Assembly: GCF_954871325.1 (NCBI RefSeq)
Contig: NC_088778.1
Coordinates: forward strand, 13,233,666 to 13,297,665
Length of the DNA: 64,000 nt
Origin: Gordionus sp. m RMFG-2023
Taxonomy: Eukaryota > Nematomorpha > Gordioida > Chordodea > Parachordodidae
Direction: 5' to 3'
Of the stretch, positions 24,501 through 35,454 are shown piece by piece. The notes under the pieces were generated by a model. It was not told the origin of the DNA, did not search any database, and saw only the letters and a program-made list of their open reading frames with translations. Position 1 is the first letter of the stretch; each line of letters begins with the position of its first letter. The position numbers and the translations under genes were made by a program.

Positions 24501-27154
24501 AAATTTGTGAATTGGCACAGTCATAAATTTAAATATAACATAATAATAAATAACAAATGTGTTTGTTAATAAAATACAAGTAAAAATATAACTTGCCTCT
24601 TATATATTTTTAAGAACATTCCAAACACGTGGGGAATAGGCCTATAGAAAATTATTCGATATGAAATTTAAGTTGTGCGCTATTAAATATCGGATCAGGC
24701 CGATACCTGTAAAAACCCTGATCCTATCTTTTTACTTTTTTGTTATTTTATGTAATATATATTTATATAATTTATTTTACCTTATTATAATATTCCAAAA
24801 GATTTTTTATTTATTTTTATTAAAATTGAAAGATTCGAAATCTTTTTATATTTTTTATTCATTTTTAAAACAATGAAAATGCACAACATCCCCTTTGAAA
24901 ATCAAAGAGAAACTAGTAACAAATAAAATAATTGAAATCAATAGTAATGTAGATGACCTGTCATACTTGAAAGAAATCAAGGAATCTTTATATCTAGACC
25001 GTATAATAACTTATTTTTCATATTTTATCTAGTATTGCTTGGATGGGTTATGATTGATCTATTTGTTTGGGTGGTATCTGATTATTTTTCAAACCCAACA
25101 AAAGATTGGGTTGAATTTTTTTTATTAAACCCACTATATTAAAAATGCTAATTTCATGTGTGTTTATTTAGATAACTCTAATAACATTGATATTGATATT
25201 ATACCCCTTGTGGATCCACTTGATTATTGGAGAATTAATGCTAAAATGTATCTAATTTTGTCAAAACTTTCATGTAAATTTTTGGCGCCTCCTGCAACCA
25301 CTGTCCCTGAGTCTGTCTTCAGTAAGGCAGGAGATATAGATAGTCCACATTGTAGAAGCTTAGAGGCTCTCATATTTATTTAAAAATCTAATATATTATA
25401 ATTTTATATATTAAATATTAAAATTTTATAATTCATACCAACATGTATATATATATTATTCAAAATAAAATGGATACATAATTAAATATATATATTTTTT
25501 TGAAATTGGTTTTAATTGTAGAAATAAAAATATAAAAATTAAATTAAATGGATAATTGGATTTTTTGCATAGAAAATATGGATTTTTTAATTATATTTGG
25601 TTCAAATGGTGGTGGTAAAAAATCAATATAAATATCTGATTGGTATCGGATCGGTTTTGAACCAATATCGGGAAATATAGGATCGGATCAGTGAAAAATA
25701 TGGTTCGGTACAGCCTGAAATTTAAGAATACGAATGCTGCATTATTCGATTCGATTTTTGGATGGCCTGGCGGGGAACTAGGTTTATTAAATATTTATTC
25801 GTATCAATATTTTTAAAAAGCTATTATTTTGAAATTTTTATACTTTGTAAATATTCATAATTAATAATGATAAAAGGCCACACTGTCAATCTATATTTTA
25901 TTTTTTTATCGGCATTTGCAGTACAATTCTAAAAATCGCATGTCTATGAAAAAAGAATGAATTTTATCAGTATTTTTTGGATAATTTCCCGGAAAAAAAA
26001 ATAAATAAAGATAACACTCCTTTAGAGCTTAGAGATTATTTTTCGCTTGCTAAAAATACTATATTAATTGATTCGAAATTTACAAATCAAATCCGAATAA
26101 CTCATTCAATTCTATTTTCTGGAGGCCTGTGGTGAACATACAGTTACGGTTTCCTTTTCGATTTTGAATCGCAATTGATTCATAGTTATATCAAGACATA
26201 ATCAATTCAAATTGTTTAAGGATGACTTATTAAAAAATAACTTGATTTTAGCCATAAAAATTTTTAAACGAATTAAGTTTCATTCAAATTTATGGATTTA
26301 CTTATGGTACTGGTAACGTTAACGGTGTATATTCCAAGGTAAGAGTCAACTATATAAAGTAAACCATGAGAGTTGAATTCTATGCCTAAAGGTCTACCAC
26401 AGGTATCCTCATCATCTAAAGAATCTAAAAAATAATTTATTATAATCGATTCAAATATAATCTTAATTCTATGTCTAGGCACCGAGGTAGGTATTTTTTT
26501 AAATTAGAAAAGGTTATTATCTATATCCCCAATTCGATAACAAATATGTTTGCAGTTGAATTAAAAAAGAAAATTATAATATAGCTTTTTTTAACATAGC
26601 GTTCTTTGTCAATGCTAATTAGACGAGTGTTTTTGATAAAAAGTAACTATGGGTTTGAAAAAGCTATACATATACTTCAGGAATCGAGACTTTTAAGTAG
26701 AATTAAACAAGATGGCGACTTAAATTCAAAAAGCCCATATTTTAATAAAATTTAAGTTATTAGCATAATTATATTATTAAAATATAAAAAAACACAATAC
26801 ACAATTCAGAATTATAATATACAACTTATATAAAAAAATATATATATATATTTTACCACAAGGAGGCTTGCCAATTCTTGCAACAAATTCTATTCTTGAT
26901 TCTTTCAATTTAAATATCCCTTTTTTGGTACTAGTATATATCTCATCTGTAAATAAATGAATTTCAATATTTCGTTAATATAACTGTCTATATCGTTAAT
27001 AGCTATAATAAATATAAATATATTGTTTTTTAAACTATTATAATGTGCAAATGACTCTGGACCAACTAGTTCATTGTATGCCTTTCTTTCAACTCTGGTC
27101 AATATATCGTTATGTTGTAGTGCTCCAGTTAGAGCAGGTCTAACTTCATCATAC
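12296..27154 (-). CDS. APMAP: APMAP-like / strictosidine-synthase-family protein, 7 exons, N-terminus missing
   Basis: Host gene. Seven minus-strand exons join with consistent phases into about 343-346 residues plus stop, colinear with animal adipocyte plasma membrane-associated protein (about 415 aa). Motifs in order: NELVGPESF, IYTSTKKGI, CGRPLGI, IYFTSSSTKW, FPNGLLISP, LPLIPDNIK, GNIWVA, LVEL-like GLIVELDG, ISEAHE, LYLGSY, the last shortly before the stop. These are the blade motifs of the six-bladed strictosidine-synthase-like propeller; PNG and PDN match metal-site loops of the family. Family members are mostly type II membrane proteins with esterase-like activity. The N-terminal signal-anchor exon(s), roughly 70-85 residues, should lie above 27154 but were not found. 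Introns (5' to 3') are 89, 432, about 2430, 100, 1157 and 9610 bp; the last is full of transposons. No break is seen in the exons, so the gene looks functional. Confidence 0.88.
12509..14343. other. APMAP intron 6, 3' part
   Basis: A+T-rich. GGTTCGGTTCAG / AACCCGGTTC motifs at 12985-13270 look like subterminal repeats of an unidentified DNA transposon. A short G+C-richer patch at 13835-13895 (TAGCGCGGCCAGCC) is unexplained. No gene supported. Confidence 0.4.
15830..17260 (+). mobile_element. Fossil Gag-like zinc-knuckle remnant
   Basis: A purine-rich block: a lysine/glutamate-rich, coiled-coil-like stretch (open at 16082-16294), then a run of CCHC knuckle-like motifs at about 16490-16530 (FYCGKYGHISRDC) and 16555-16610 (CGRCENIGHNAEKC), with weaker ones up to about 16860. 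This order resembles the nucleocapsid part of a retrotransposon Gag; no pol region or LTR was seen. Broken, family unassigned. A decayed CNBP-like host zinc-knuckle gene is an alternative. Confidence 0.5.
17376..18190 (+). mobile_element. Miniature hAT derivative (BED + dimerisation scraps), copy 1
   Basis: Left end TAGGGCTGTGCCGATATT with ATCGGATCGG subterminal motifs; right end region GATAGTGAAAAATATGTGGA. Inside are a BED-finger start (SELWKYFTKDK, KCVICG near 17740-17810) and, immediately after, a hAT dimerisation scrap (AGDIDSPYRR, LEALIFIKK near 17835-17910). The catalytic core between them is absent. Related copies lie at 24670-25715 and 38107-38971. It contains a ~52-bp tandem duplication (17620-17722). 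Confidence 0.75.
17620..17722 (+). repeat. Tandem duplication inside miniature hAT
   Basis: Two head-to-tail copies of a ~52-bp segment beginning AAAGTTTTATTTATTTTAAA and ending CGCCAATTTTTTTAT. The copy at 38107-38971 has only one, so the duplication is private to this element. Confidence 0.85.
19683..21272 (-). mobile_element. hAT element, CAGGCGCGTACGCAG family, perfect TSD
   Basis: TIRs CAGGCGCGTACGCAG and the inverse of CAGGCGCGTACACAG, flanked by a perfect 8-bp duplication GTGAAACC (19675-19682, 21273-21280). Minus-strand coding scraps: an 80-codon frame at 20407-20649 (NKYLLNFYHEDVKVSYNA) and, near the left end, a C-terminal hAT motif (SESRLNDLDLLNIHRHL, about 19790-19885). A G-rich tract follows the left TIR and a C-run precedes the right TIR. 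The transposase is fragmentary. It sits in APMAP intron 6. Confidence 0.88.
19910..20218. mobile_element. Possible nested CCCGGG-rich miniature element
   Basis: Bounded by CAGGCAAGGCTCCCGGGTCG and the inverse of CAGAGGTACCATTTGCAAGG. Internal repeats alternate CCCGGGCTGGGCCTGAAAAT-like motifs with A+T tracts. It interrupts the surrounding hAT element. No target duplication was matched, so the boundaries are tentative. Confidence 0.45.
21281..22118. other. APMAP intron 6, 5' part
   Basis: No gene. Contains a direct duplication of about 75 bp (21643-21719 and 21720-21790; AATCATTGTGCCTCAG start, GGTTTGGGTTATATATTT end). Confidence 0.55.
22119..22311 (-). CDS. APMAP: APMAP-like exon 6
   Basis: Acceptor TTTCACAG, donor GTGAAT. 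Encodes 64 codons with GKLEVFASNLPLIPDNIK, GNIWVAAASIR and the PQLKRYLFK end, colinear with FVENLPGFPDNI...KRMIFK in APMAP. Confidence 0.92.
22312..23468. other. APMAP intron 5
   Basis: 1.16-kb intron; no repeat or ORF recognised. Confidence 0.6.
23469..23603 (-). CDS. APMAP: APMAP-like exon 5
   Basis: Acceptor CTATTTAG, donor GTAATT. Encodes VYKYNPKTKELNVAVDG and LIFPNGLLISPNHDYLLISE; the FPNG loop is strongly conserved in the family. Confidence 0.9.
23704..23872 (-). CDS. APMAP: APMAP-like exon 4
   Basis: Acceptor TTTTTAG, strong donor GTATGT. Encodes 55 complete codons including KFLNSLQLDEKNDIYFTSS and KWNRKDF, equivalent to the MSFVNDL...IYFTDSSSKW region of APMAP. Confidence 0.9.
24670..25715 (+). 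mobile_element. Miniature hAT derivative, copy 2
   Basis: Ends AAGTTGTGCGCTATTAAATA and the inverse of GGCTGTACCGAACC; the 8-bp direct repeat TGAAATTT (24662-24669, 25716-25723) flanks it. An open frame at 25156-25383 encodes the hAT dimerisation region: DPLDYWRINAKMYLILSKLS, FLAPPATTVPESVFSKAGDI, LEALIFI. No BED finger is readable here. It lies in the APMAP intron between exons 3 and 4. Confidence 0.8.
25724..26301. other. APMAP intron 3 remainder
   Basis: No recognised feature. Confidence 0.5.
26302..26424 (-). CDS. APMAP: APMAP-like exon 3
   Basis: Acceptor TTTTTAG. Encodes DSLDDEDTCGRPLGIEF and LLYIVDSYLGIYTVN. Two donors nine bases apart keep the same phase (GTAAAT after 26302, or GTACCA after 26311); the first fits the consensus better. 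Confidence 0.83.
26857..26946 (-). CDS. APMAP: APMAP-like exon 2
   Basis: Acceptor TTACAG, donor GTAAAA. Encodes EIYTSTKKGIFKLKE through ARIGKPPC; the split Asn and Asp codons match both neighbours. Confidence 0.87.
27036..27154 (-). CDS. APMAP: APMAP-like exon 1 (first recognised)
   Basis: Acceptor ..AATTAG at 27156-27155, donor GTTTAA at 27035. Encodes 39 residues from YDEVRPALTGAL to NELVGPESFAHYN, the segment that follows the membrane anchor in APMAP. Starts with one base and ends with one base of a split codon, so upstream coding exon(s) must exist. Confidence 0.85.
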
Positions 27155-27425
27155 CTAATTTTTATTTTTAAAAATTCTATTCACATTAATTATTTTTATG
27201 ACTACATATATATTAATATCGATTTAAGATAAAATGCTATTTTAACCAACTTTTCGTTTTTATATTAGAAAATAAGAACTAAAAAAGAAAAAAAATTAAA
27301 AACTAAATAAACTCTTCTAGAAAAGTAATATAAAATAAAATACACAACAAAATTTTTCAAAAAATGATATGAATTGAATACAAACTAAACTAATAATCAA
27401 TCTAGAACATGGTTAGGCTCAGGAC

Positions 27426-28776
27426 TAGAGATGTAAAGGTAGGGAAATTTCCCGGGAAATAACAGGAAATTTCCCGAATTTTCCCTTAATATAAATATAT
27501 TATTTATTTGCAAAAATTATGATTTATATTTTATAAAATATAATATTTTATTTCAATAATTATGATTTATAATTTAATTTATAAATAATTTTTATTTTCC
27601 TCGTGAGTCTTTAAACTTATTTTTTTTATTAGTGCAATCATTGAGTGCAATTTTTCAAATCTATAATTTTAAAAGTACAAAAATAAAGGTAAAATGTTTC
27701 ACATTATTTCTCATACATAATATTAATGTGATATATTATCGAATTATTAATAATTAATGATATATTTAGATTTGATATATAATAGTGCGCACAAATTGAG
27801 CGTTTGCAGTATGTTTGTTAATGTAACGCATCTTTGTTTAGATTGAAAGCAGTATGTTTTTTATTAAAGTTTTTTTATAAGAAATATTTTGGGACATAAA
27901 AGATAAACTCAATTCATCAACTTTTATTTTTAATGAAAATGATTTGAAAAGTGTTAAGATGCATATTAAAAAACGAAGGAAATTTTGTTGCCGAGAATAT
28001 CATTATGAAATCTTCTGGATCCTCGATATTATGGTGTGAAATTAACAGACCGTGAATTAATAGCAGCTTTAAATATAATAAATATTATTTCAGGCCAAAT
28101 TAATTGCGATATTGGAAAAATTATGGGTAATTTAGCAGAATATCGTTCAAAACAAGGTTTCTGAGCTGGCATATGGGAGAGCTCAATCCATACCAAACCA
28201 CTCATATGGTGGAAAGGGTTGTGTACAAATCAACCCCTTTGTCAAGTGGCAGTAAGATGTCTTTCGATACCACCCTCAGAAAGAGTCTGGTCAGCATTTG
28301 GAAAAATTCATTCAAAAACGAGAAATAGAATAAAGAATGAAAGAGTCGAAAAATTAATATCAATAAGGCATAACATACATTTAAAGGATCATACAAATAC
28401 ATCAAGTTCGGGATATCATCAAAAGAGTTCAGATTCCGATTTATCAATGAAGATATTGATGCTATTTCATTAGCATCCCAAGAATTTTAAATGTAATTTC
28501 TGATACATGCTTTTTGTAATTAATAAAGTTATTCAAAAAATGATGTTTATAGTGTATTTATTTTTGTCTTTATTGTTTAATTATATTATTTTCCCTTAGT
28601 TCCCCAAATTTAATAAAGTTATTCCATAAAAAAAATTGAAAGGTCTAAAGTATATTTTGTGGTTATTTTTAAATTTTCCGTTATTTCCCGTTTTTTCATC
28701 CAATTTTCCCTTTTTTCCCAAATTTTCCCGGGGAAATTTCCCCTGAACCAATTTTCCCAGGAATTTTACATCTATA
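27426..28776 (+). mobile_element. hAT element, TAGAGATGTAAA family, truncated transposase
   Basis: Left end TAGAGATGTAAAGGTAGGG and right end inverse of TATAGATGTAAAATTCCTGG, each followed inwards by GGGAAATTTCCC-type palindromic motifs. Flanks CTCAGGAC and ATCAGAAT share five of eight bases, a decayed target duplication. On the plus strand, 28219-28473 encodes the C-terminal dimerisation domain (CLSIPPSERVWSAFGKIHS, KNERVEKLISIRHNIHL). The rest of the transposase is missing or unreadable. Confidence 0.8.
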
Positions 28777-28784
28777 ATCAGAAT

Positions 28785-31320
28785 AATAAAAAGACTGGCC
28801 CATACAACAGTTCTAGAAAAAGGTCGGTCCATAAATTGGTCCAAACAATGGAACTCTTGTAGCATCATTATTAAAATGGATTTATCTTAAAGCAAAGCAA
28901 CTTCCAAAACATATTATTTGGCATTATGGCAGAAAATTTGATAATGATCAAGAAATCGTGACTTACCACATATCATTTACTTTTAAAAATAAATTGTGCA
29001 CTTTAGACAGTTTTTAGATAGTCATCTGTGCATCAAAGGGTAAAGAAAATATCTTGGCCAGCTAATATTTTTTAAAAACTAAATCATACCAATTTTATTA
29101 AATTGTTGGTTTTATGAACATTCAATTTTGTAAAAAAAAATTATTTTATTTCCTGCAATAATGCAGGGTATTTTTTCCAAAATATATCATAGTTAATGTA
29201 TTTAAAAATATAAATGGCACCATATTTTTAAAATTATCTAATAAAAGTCATTAATTTATTCTTTAATTTTAAGGCATGTATCCCTAAATAAAATTTATTT
29301 GATAAATATATTTTCTCTCATCCTTGTCATAAAATTTTAAGTAATTCAAAACACCTAAAAGATATTAAAATTATTTTTAAGTCAAATATTTGTCATAATT
29401 TTACACTTGACTTGCTTGTGAAATTTCCATGGCAGATGATTTGGGCAAAATAAAAAAATCATCTATCATGGGAAATTTAAATAAAACTGTGGGTCCACAG
29501 GGATATAAGAATTTTGATTTTCTCATTTGTATAATTTTTATTTATTACAAATCCTAACTACAAATTTTTTTCATAAACACAAGTTAAATATTTATTAATA
29601 TTATGATAGGTAAATTTCTCATTTAAAAAGAAATTCTTTGATATTATAAAATATATAAAAAAATTAGAAAATGGAGAAATATATAAATGCCTCAATAAGT
29701 CAAAAATAACAATTTATCTCTTCAAAAAAGTAGGTGAATACTTAGCTTTATTTTTTTCCAATGTGATTCAATCTATCAAAATTTGAAAATGTATTTCTTA
29801 GAATTTAAATTAATCTTTGAAAGAAAAGCAACTGTTAAATAAAATTGATTCAATGGATAAGTTTAAAAAATTTGTATCTAATTTCTAATTTTATTTTAAA
29901 TTCTGACTTGTAAAAATATAAGTTGAAATAAAAATTGATAAATTTATAATTTATGATTAGAAATATAAATATAAATAAAGATCCATAAATGTGTAATTAG
30001 ACAAAAAATTTATATATATAAACCCATTATATAAAATGTGATAATGTTTGTTATAGTCCCACCTTTTAACAATTTTAGTCTTTATTCACAAACTGACCTA
30101 TAGAATATGGCAGGTATAGCTAGGATATTTTTTTAATACTATTTATAAATATAAAAAATGTTTAAGAGATACTCAGTTCAAGGGCAAAGAAGCACTAGGC
30201 CTACTAATGTATTACATTTACATATCTTATAAAACTTAAGTCATTGTTTGCAATATTAAATCATTGTGAGATTTTAAAATTAATAAATAAGCATCATTTT
30301 ATATATTTGTTTTATATCAACTATTAGAAAAATAAAAATTATAATGATTATAAATGAATTGATTTTTCATGATCAAATATATTCTAAAATTAGTTTAGTT
30401 ATTTTCTCAATTATATTAATGGAATAAAGAAATATACTATGAGATAGTATGTTGTATGACTGATAATGTTTTTATATAAAATGTTTAGTGCTCAATGACA
30501 TTTAAAATAGCTTAACTTTTTTTAGAGAAATGATTGCATTATACTAAGGGAGTCTGATCTATATTGGCTTGTGGGTGGAAGAAATGGCACTGATAAGTTG
30601 GGCCATAGAAAATAAATCATGGGCCAGATTAGCCACTATACTAATATATATATGTTTTCAATATTAGTAATGTTATAATAAATGCAAATCAATATTCAAT
30701 ACTTTACATCAAGATATATACAATTAATAGAAATCTTTTAGGAAGCCATCATTAAATTCTAAATAAATATGAAAATAATTAATGGTTTTGTTTGGCAAAA
30801 AAAAATAATTTTTATCAAATATACATTATATTTACTTATAGCTATATGATTGAATACTATCAGGTAAAAATATTATTAGAACAGAAGTAACTATGGCTAA
30901 AAAGAGAAGTAAGCCAATTGTGATCAATGCTAAACTTTTTCCATTCGCTCTTGATTTATTTTATTTATAAATAGGTAAAAATAAAATTTTAAAAAATTTA
31001 AATAAATATATTTTAAAAACTTAAAATTTGTTTATATTTTTAATACTTAGGCCCTAAGCTAAATAAAAAAATTACAAAGCATAAATACTATTTAATATTT
31101 TACTTAGGGATTTTTTTATATACACGTTTTTCATTTCCATTTAAAACCCTCTTTTCGTTTAATTTTCTACGTCGCAAATTTTCCATGCTTTTAAATTTGG
31201 GCCCTCTATTTCGAATAAATGAAAACATAAATAAGCTAAAATGGCCGTATAGGCGAAATATTCATGCATAAATATGCATTATGCACATGCATCAGCGACG
31301 AAGCGTCCTAAAAACTTAAA
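28785..31320. other. Intergenic, or 5' intron of the APMAP-like gene
   Basis: No ORF or repeat family recognised. A short inverted repeat at 29428-29478 (TTCCATGGCAGATGATTT and near-inverse) could form a hairpin. The missing APMAP N-terminal exon(s) should be somewhere from here to the WDR74 promoter on the minus strand, but I could not identify them. Confidence 0.45.
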
Positions 31321-32113
31321 TAAACTTAGGTAACTCACTGAAACTTGGGAGTTTTAAATATTATTTTTTTTTTAATTTTTTTTTTATTTATTTTTTTTTA
31401 AATATTTTTTTTATATATTTTTTTTAAATATTTTTTTTTAAATTTTTTTAATTTTTTTTTTTTTAAATATTTTTTTATTTAAAAATAATAAATATTCGAT
31501 CATGTGGATAGGGGTTGAAATTTTTTGATGTAATAATAATTCAAAGTTTCATTCTAAAGTTTTAAGAATTTTATAATATTTTCATGTGAAAATTTTCACA
31601 ATTCTTTAATTTTACATTAAAAATGGAAAAGGCGTTTGCTATATTAATGGCTTTTTGTGAAATGATACGAACATGAAACATTAAAAAATGTTTATCTTTT
31701 CATATATATTTCAATTGCGGATCACTATTTACGATATTATGTTACTTCCATCTCAGGAATCAGGCAAATTTTTTTTCATTTTATCATATCTTTATTTATA
31801 GATTACCTATTAACCTTTGCAACATTTTTTCCACCTTATCCAAATAAAAGATTCATAAGTCATTGAAGTAACTCTTTACTGGAACATTATAAATCACATT
31901 TTCTACCAACTCTATTATCCTCATCAAAATACAATTTTTTTTGTTCAAATTAATCATAATCTATGTAATATTTTTCATAAACTACAATTAATGAAGAATT
32001 ATCAAGTAGCATTGTATATATATATATATACTCCTCTAACATCTTCAAATCACCAAAATACATCTCCTTCAAGTTTACTTATCACTCAATTTTTCTTCCT
32101 ATCTAAATTACCT

Positions 32114-32133
32114 CAATGACATATATGTCATTG
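32114..32133. repeat. 20-bp perfect palindrome
   Basis: CAATGACATATATGTCATTG, with a near-identical 18-bp palindrome CAATGACATATGTCATTG at 32481-32498. Possible dimeric protein-binding sites within the 1.85-kb element. Confidence 0.8.
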
Positions 32134-32620
32134 AATTACCTATAAATTACCTATTTACAACTTTTCTTATTATTTAACCAAACCACTATAAATAATTTCT
32201 TAATTTACAATATAATTATCTATATTATTTTTTTCCCTAACTTTACTAAATTAGTCTCTTTTTTTTCCTTATTCTCACAAAAAACAATCTTAATAATATT
32301 AATATAACAATCTACATGATACTTCCTAACCTTAAATTAAATCGTCTGCTTTTTTTCCTTTTATTCTAGAAAATATCAAATTGTCTACTTTTCTTTTTTT
32401 TCTAACAAATACCAAATCCTAAATTTTATCTACTCTTTTCTTATAAACATGCCTTTAAATAAAAAATTAGATATTTACTCCAATGACATATGTCATTGAT
32501 TTACTCATACAACATAAAATAACTATTACCTTTACCACTATTATATATTCCATTTTTATACATCCATATATATAATAACACATTAATACTATATACAAAT
32601 TTCTTATTTCTTACCCTAAT

Positions 32621-32820
32621 AATAGGGTATATTGGTATCAATTATTGGATGCTAGCTTATCCACAGGAGGTACCGTCAGTCCTCTTAAATTAAACGGGCC
32701 CTAACAATAGGGTAAATTACTGTCAATCAGTGGTATCTGGCTTTTCCACAAGAGGTACCATCATCCCTCTTTAATTAAATGTGTCCTGACAGTAGGGTAA
32801 TTACTGCCAAACAGTGGATA
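32621..32820 (+). repeat. 85-bp tandem repeat
   Basis: Units start at 32621, 32706 and 32791 (the third partial). Each has A(A/G)TAGGGTA, then a CACA(G/A)GAGGTACC segment and CCTCTTTAATTAAA-like sequence. The units have diverged, so the array is not recent. Function unknown. Confidence 0.85.
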
Positions 32821-33190
32821 TAAATTTACTGCACTGGATACGCCCTCTTTTGGGTGGTGGAAGCCACTTAATTGTGTGTTTTCCTAGTGAAGGACAAGAC
32901 AAGACATAAATATAAATGAGAGGAAGATTTTTTTTTAATTCTAGGATGCTCGCTAAGATCTCTCCATAAACGCTAAATACGTTGAGTATGGGTCAATATA
33001 TCATTAGCGTCTATAAGGCTTCTGATGTGATTGACCGAGTAATAATCATATCCATTAAGATTGTTGTAACTTGGAAAAATATTAAATTTTAAGATTTGTG
33101 CCACCTCATATTAAATTTTTTGATAAAAAAAATATTAAAAAAAAAATATAATATAGAAATTTCCGAGTTTCAGTGAGTTACCTAAACTTA

Positions 33191-34836
33191 ATATAATCTT
33201 TATACTATGTTGAAAAAACTAATCTGATCGTTAAAAATTAACATAATTTTTATAACGTTAAAAAGATTAATATTATTTTTACTATTTTAAGAAAAATTGC
33301 TATCATTTTTCCTACGTTAAAAATTTAGTATTATTTTTTACTGCTTTAAAAAAAATATATGGGAAGCAAATTTAATATTGCTTATTTTTTAAAATTGTTA
33401 TTTTTAAAAAATCATACTTCATACGATTATTTAGATGTTTTTTTATTATGTTAAAAACATTGGGGAGCCAAATATAAAATTGCTTATTTTTTGAAATAAA
33501 TAAAGAAAAAATTATGCGAATGCATCGTGAAATTTTACCGATAAAAAATAAGTATTGTAGACGCTAATAAAAAAATGATTTTATATAAAAATAAAAGAGA
33601 AAGAAAATTTTTCATATTATATTTTTTTCCTTACTCATATTAAAAAAAAATTTCTTTCCTTACTTATTATAAATAAAAAAATTAATTTAAAACCATTTAT
33701 AACGGCATCAAAATAATGTTCAGGAAAGATAATATAATCTAAAATAAATAATTTTTTTAAGAGATATATATTATGTATACAAAAATATAAGTTTTAAAAA
33801 TAAAATAAATATGAATAATAAATAAAAAAATTTTATTTTCTTAATGACGTTTAAGAAAATGTATACAAAATGTTCATGCAAAGTGAAATATATATTTTTA
33901 TTTTATTTTATTAAAGAAAATAAAGGATGTGTCTTGAATAATATAATTTTAAAACAAAATAAGTATGTAAAAAAATATAAAAAACAAAATATATTTTCCC
34001 TGTGAATGTTGAGATGTATAAAAAAATGACTTGAGTAAAATAATTTAAAAATTTGCATCTTTAACATGTTATTTTAAAATATCGTTCCAAATTTAATTCT
34101 TGCTTATTGAAAAATGATTCCTTGACAAACTTATCGTTTTTATTTTGCAAAATAAAAATGAACTAAGAATTTGCAAAAATTAAAATAACTCCTCTAGAAA
34201 AATAAAATATAAATTTAGGTAAGAAATTATATTAATTAATAATAAAGACTGGACCGATGATAGAGATTGACTGTCATTCATTAGTCATTAGTTTTTATGA
34301 AATTTATTTCTAAATATTATATTGTTTCACAAAAAAAGCAGACAATCTAACAATATTATCCATTTTAGTATTGTCTCTACTAAGCCCAGTCATCTTAGCT
34401 TAAATTGTATTCCAATTTTGAGTCGTGAGACTAACTATAAATTAAGCGACTCAATTAGCCATAAGAGTTGGCTCGATTAGTCGACTTCAGAGTCGGCTCG
34501 TTGATTCGTTTAAGTCGGTTAAATCAGTCGGCTTCAGAGTTGGCTCGATGAATCTGCTTCAGAGTAAGCTCAAAATTTTTCATATATTTCGTAGAGTTAA
34601 TAATAATAACAGACAGGCTTATTTAAAATATATTTGAACCAACTCTGAAGCTAACCTATCGAGCAAACTCATGCGAATCATTGAGGTGATTAATTTAAAG
34701 TCGTAGTTTATGACTACAAGTCGAATTCAGAGTAGTAAAGACTTGAATATTAACAATATTATTTATTTTGATTCGTTAATATAGAAAAAATGTAACTTTT
34801 TAGTTTTTACTCCCGAATGCTTTATTAAAATAATAA
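33191..34836. other. Intergenic; degenerate GTCGGCTCG repeats
   Basis: No gene. From 34400 to 34740 the motif CTTCAGAGTCGGCTCG recurs about three times, with an inverse form (CCAACTCTGAAGC) near 34640, which suggests a decayed MITE related to the AGTCGGCTT-rich subterminal blocks of the 37-46 kb element. Confidence 0.45.
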
Positions 34837-34844
34837 TCCACATC

Positions 34845-35402
34845 CAGCGTCTACATGAGCGAGAGGGGTAGGAACAGTTTGCATCCTATTTTTTGAGGGG
34901 GGTAAGGGGTAGGCTGCTTTAATGGGGGTAGATAAATTTTTGGGGGGGCTATCTATTAAATTTTGAAATGAAATAGGACAAAATTTATTGCTGTAAAAAT
35001 TAATACTTTTATCATAGAATTATTATAATACAATTCATCGACCAAATCTATATATTGTAAACAATCACACACATTGTTTTCCAAATAAAACTTTCAGCTA
35101 TCCTTTGTAATTTATAAGGTTTCGATATTCCAGCAAGCTTGTAATGCCATGAGAATTAATTCATTGTAAATAATGGAGGTTTTAATTGAATTTATTATCT
35201 AAAAAATAAATTATTTATATTCACAAAATATCGATAGTAGGTAGTAGAGATAGAATTTAAGTTACCCTTTATAAATTCTCTAAAAAGGCGCAAATAATAA
35301 TGGGGAGACACCGCCGCCGAAGACGGCGCCATTTTTTAGGGGGTAGGCAAAGGTTTTTGAAGGGGGTTTGCATCCAGTGGAAATCCTGTCATGTAGACGC
35401 TG
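34845..35402. mobile_element. 558-bp hAT-like MITE just upstream of WDR74
   Basis: TIRs CAGCGTCTACATGAGCGAGA and the inverse of CAGCGTCTACATGACAGGAT; flanks TCCACATC (34837-34844) and TCCACCTC (35403-35410) match at seven of eight bases. G-rich tracts lie inside the left end. No coding capacity. Its right end is 52 bp before the WDR74 ATG, so it probably forms part of the promoter or 5' UTR region. Confidence 0.85.
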
Positions 35403-35439
35403 TCCACCTCTGACAGGATTCGTAACGTGTATCACGTTA

Positions 35440-35454
35440 TTTTTTTTTTACCAG
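35440..35454 (+). promoter_or_regulatory. Splice-acceptor-like tract abutting the WDR74 ATG
   Basis: A T-run followed by ACCAG ends exactly at the base before the start codon. Either a 5'-UTR intron acceptor or a spliced-leader addition site; the sequence alone cannot decide. Confidence 0.55.

Larger units (their letters stand above)
31329..33182. mobile_element. 1.85-kb DNA transposon with perfect 8-bp TSD
   Basis: Ends GGTAACTCACTGAAACTTGG and the inverse of GGTAACTCACTGAAACTCGG, flanked by the perfect 8-bp duplication TAAACTTA (31321-31328, 33183-33190). The TIR is unlike the other hAT families here. The interior has a T-rich low-complexity stretch (31360-31480), two long palindromes, an 85-bp tandem repeat (32621-32820), and no transposase. 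Non-autonomous; hAT-class by target-duplication length only. Confidence 0.85.

Noticed and set aside
28596-28868. 90-codon minus-strand ORF as a candidate APMAP membrane-anchor exon
   Set aside because: It is the antisense of the GGGAAATTTCCC-rich end of the hAT at 27426-28776 and lacks a suitable donor in phase with exon 1.
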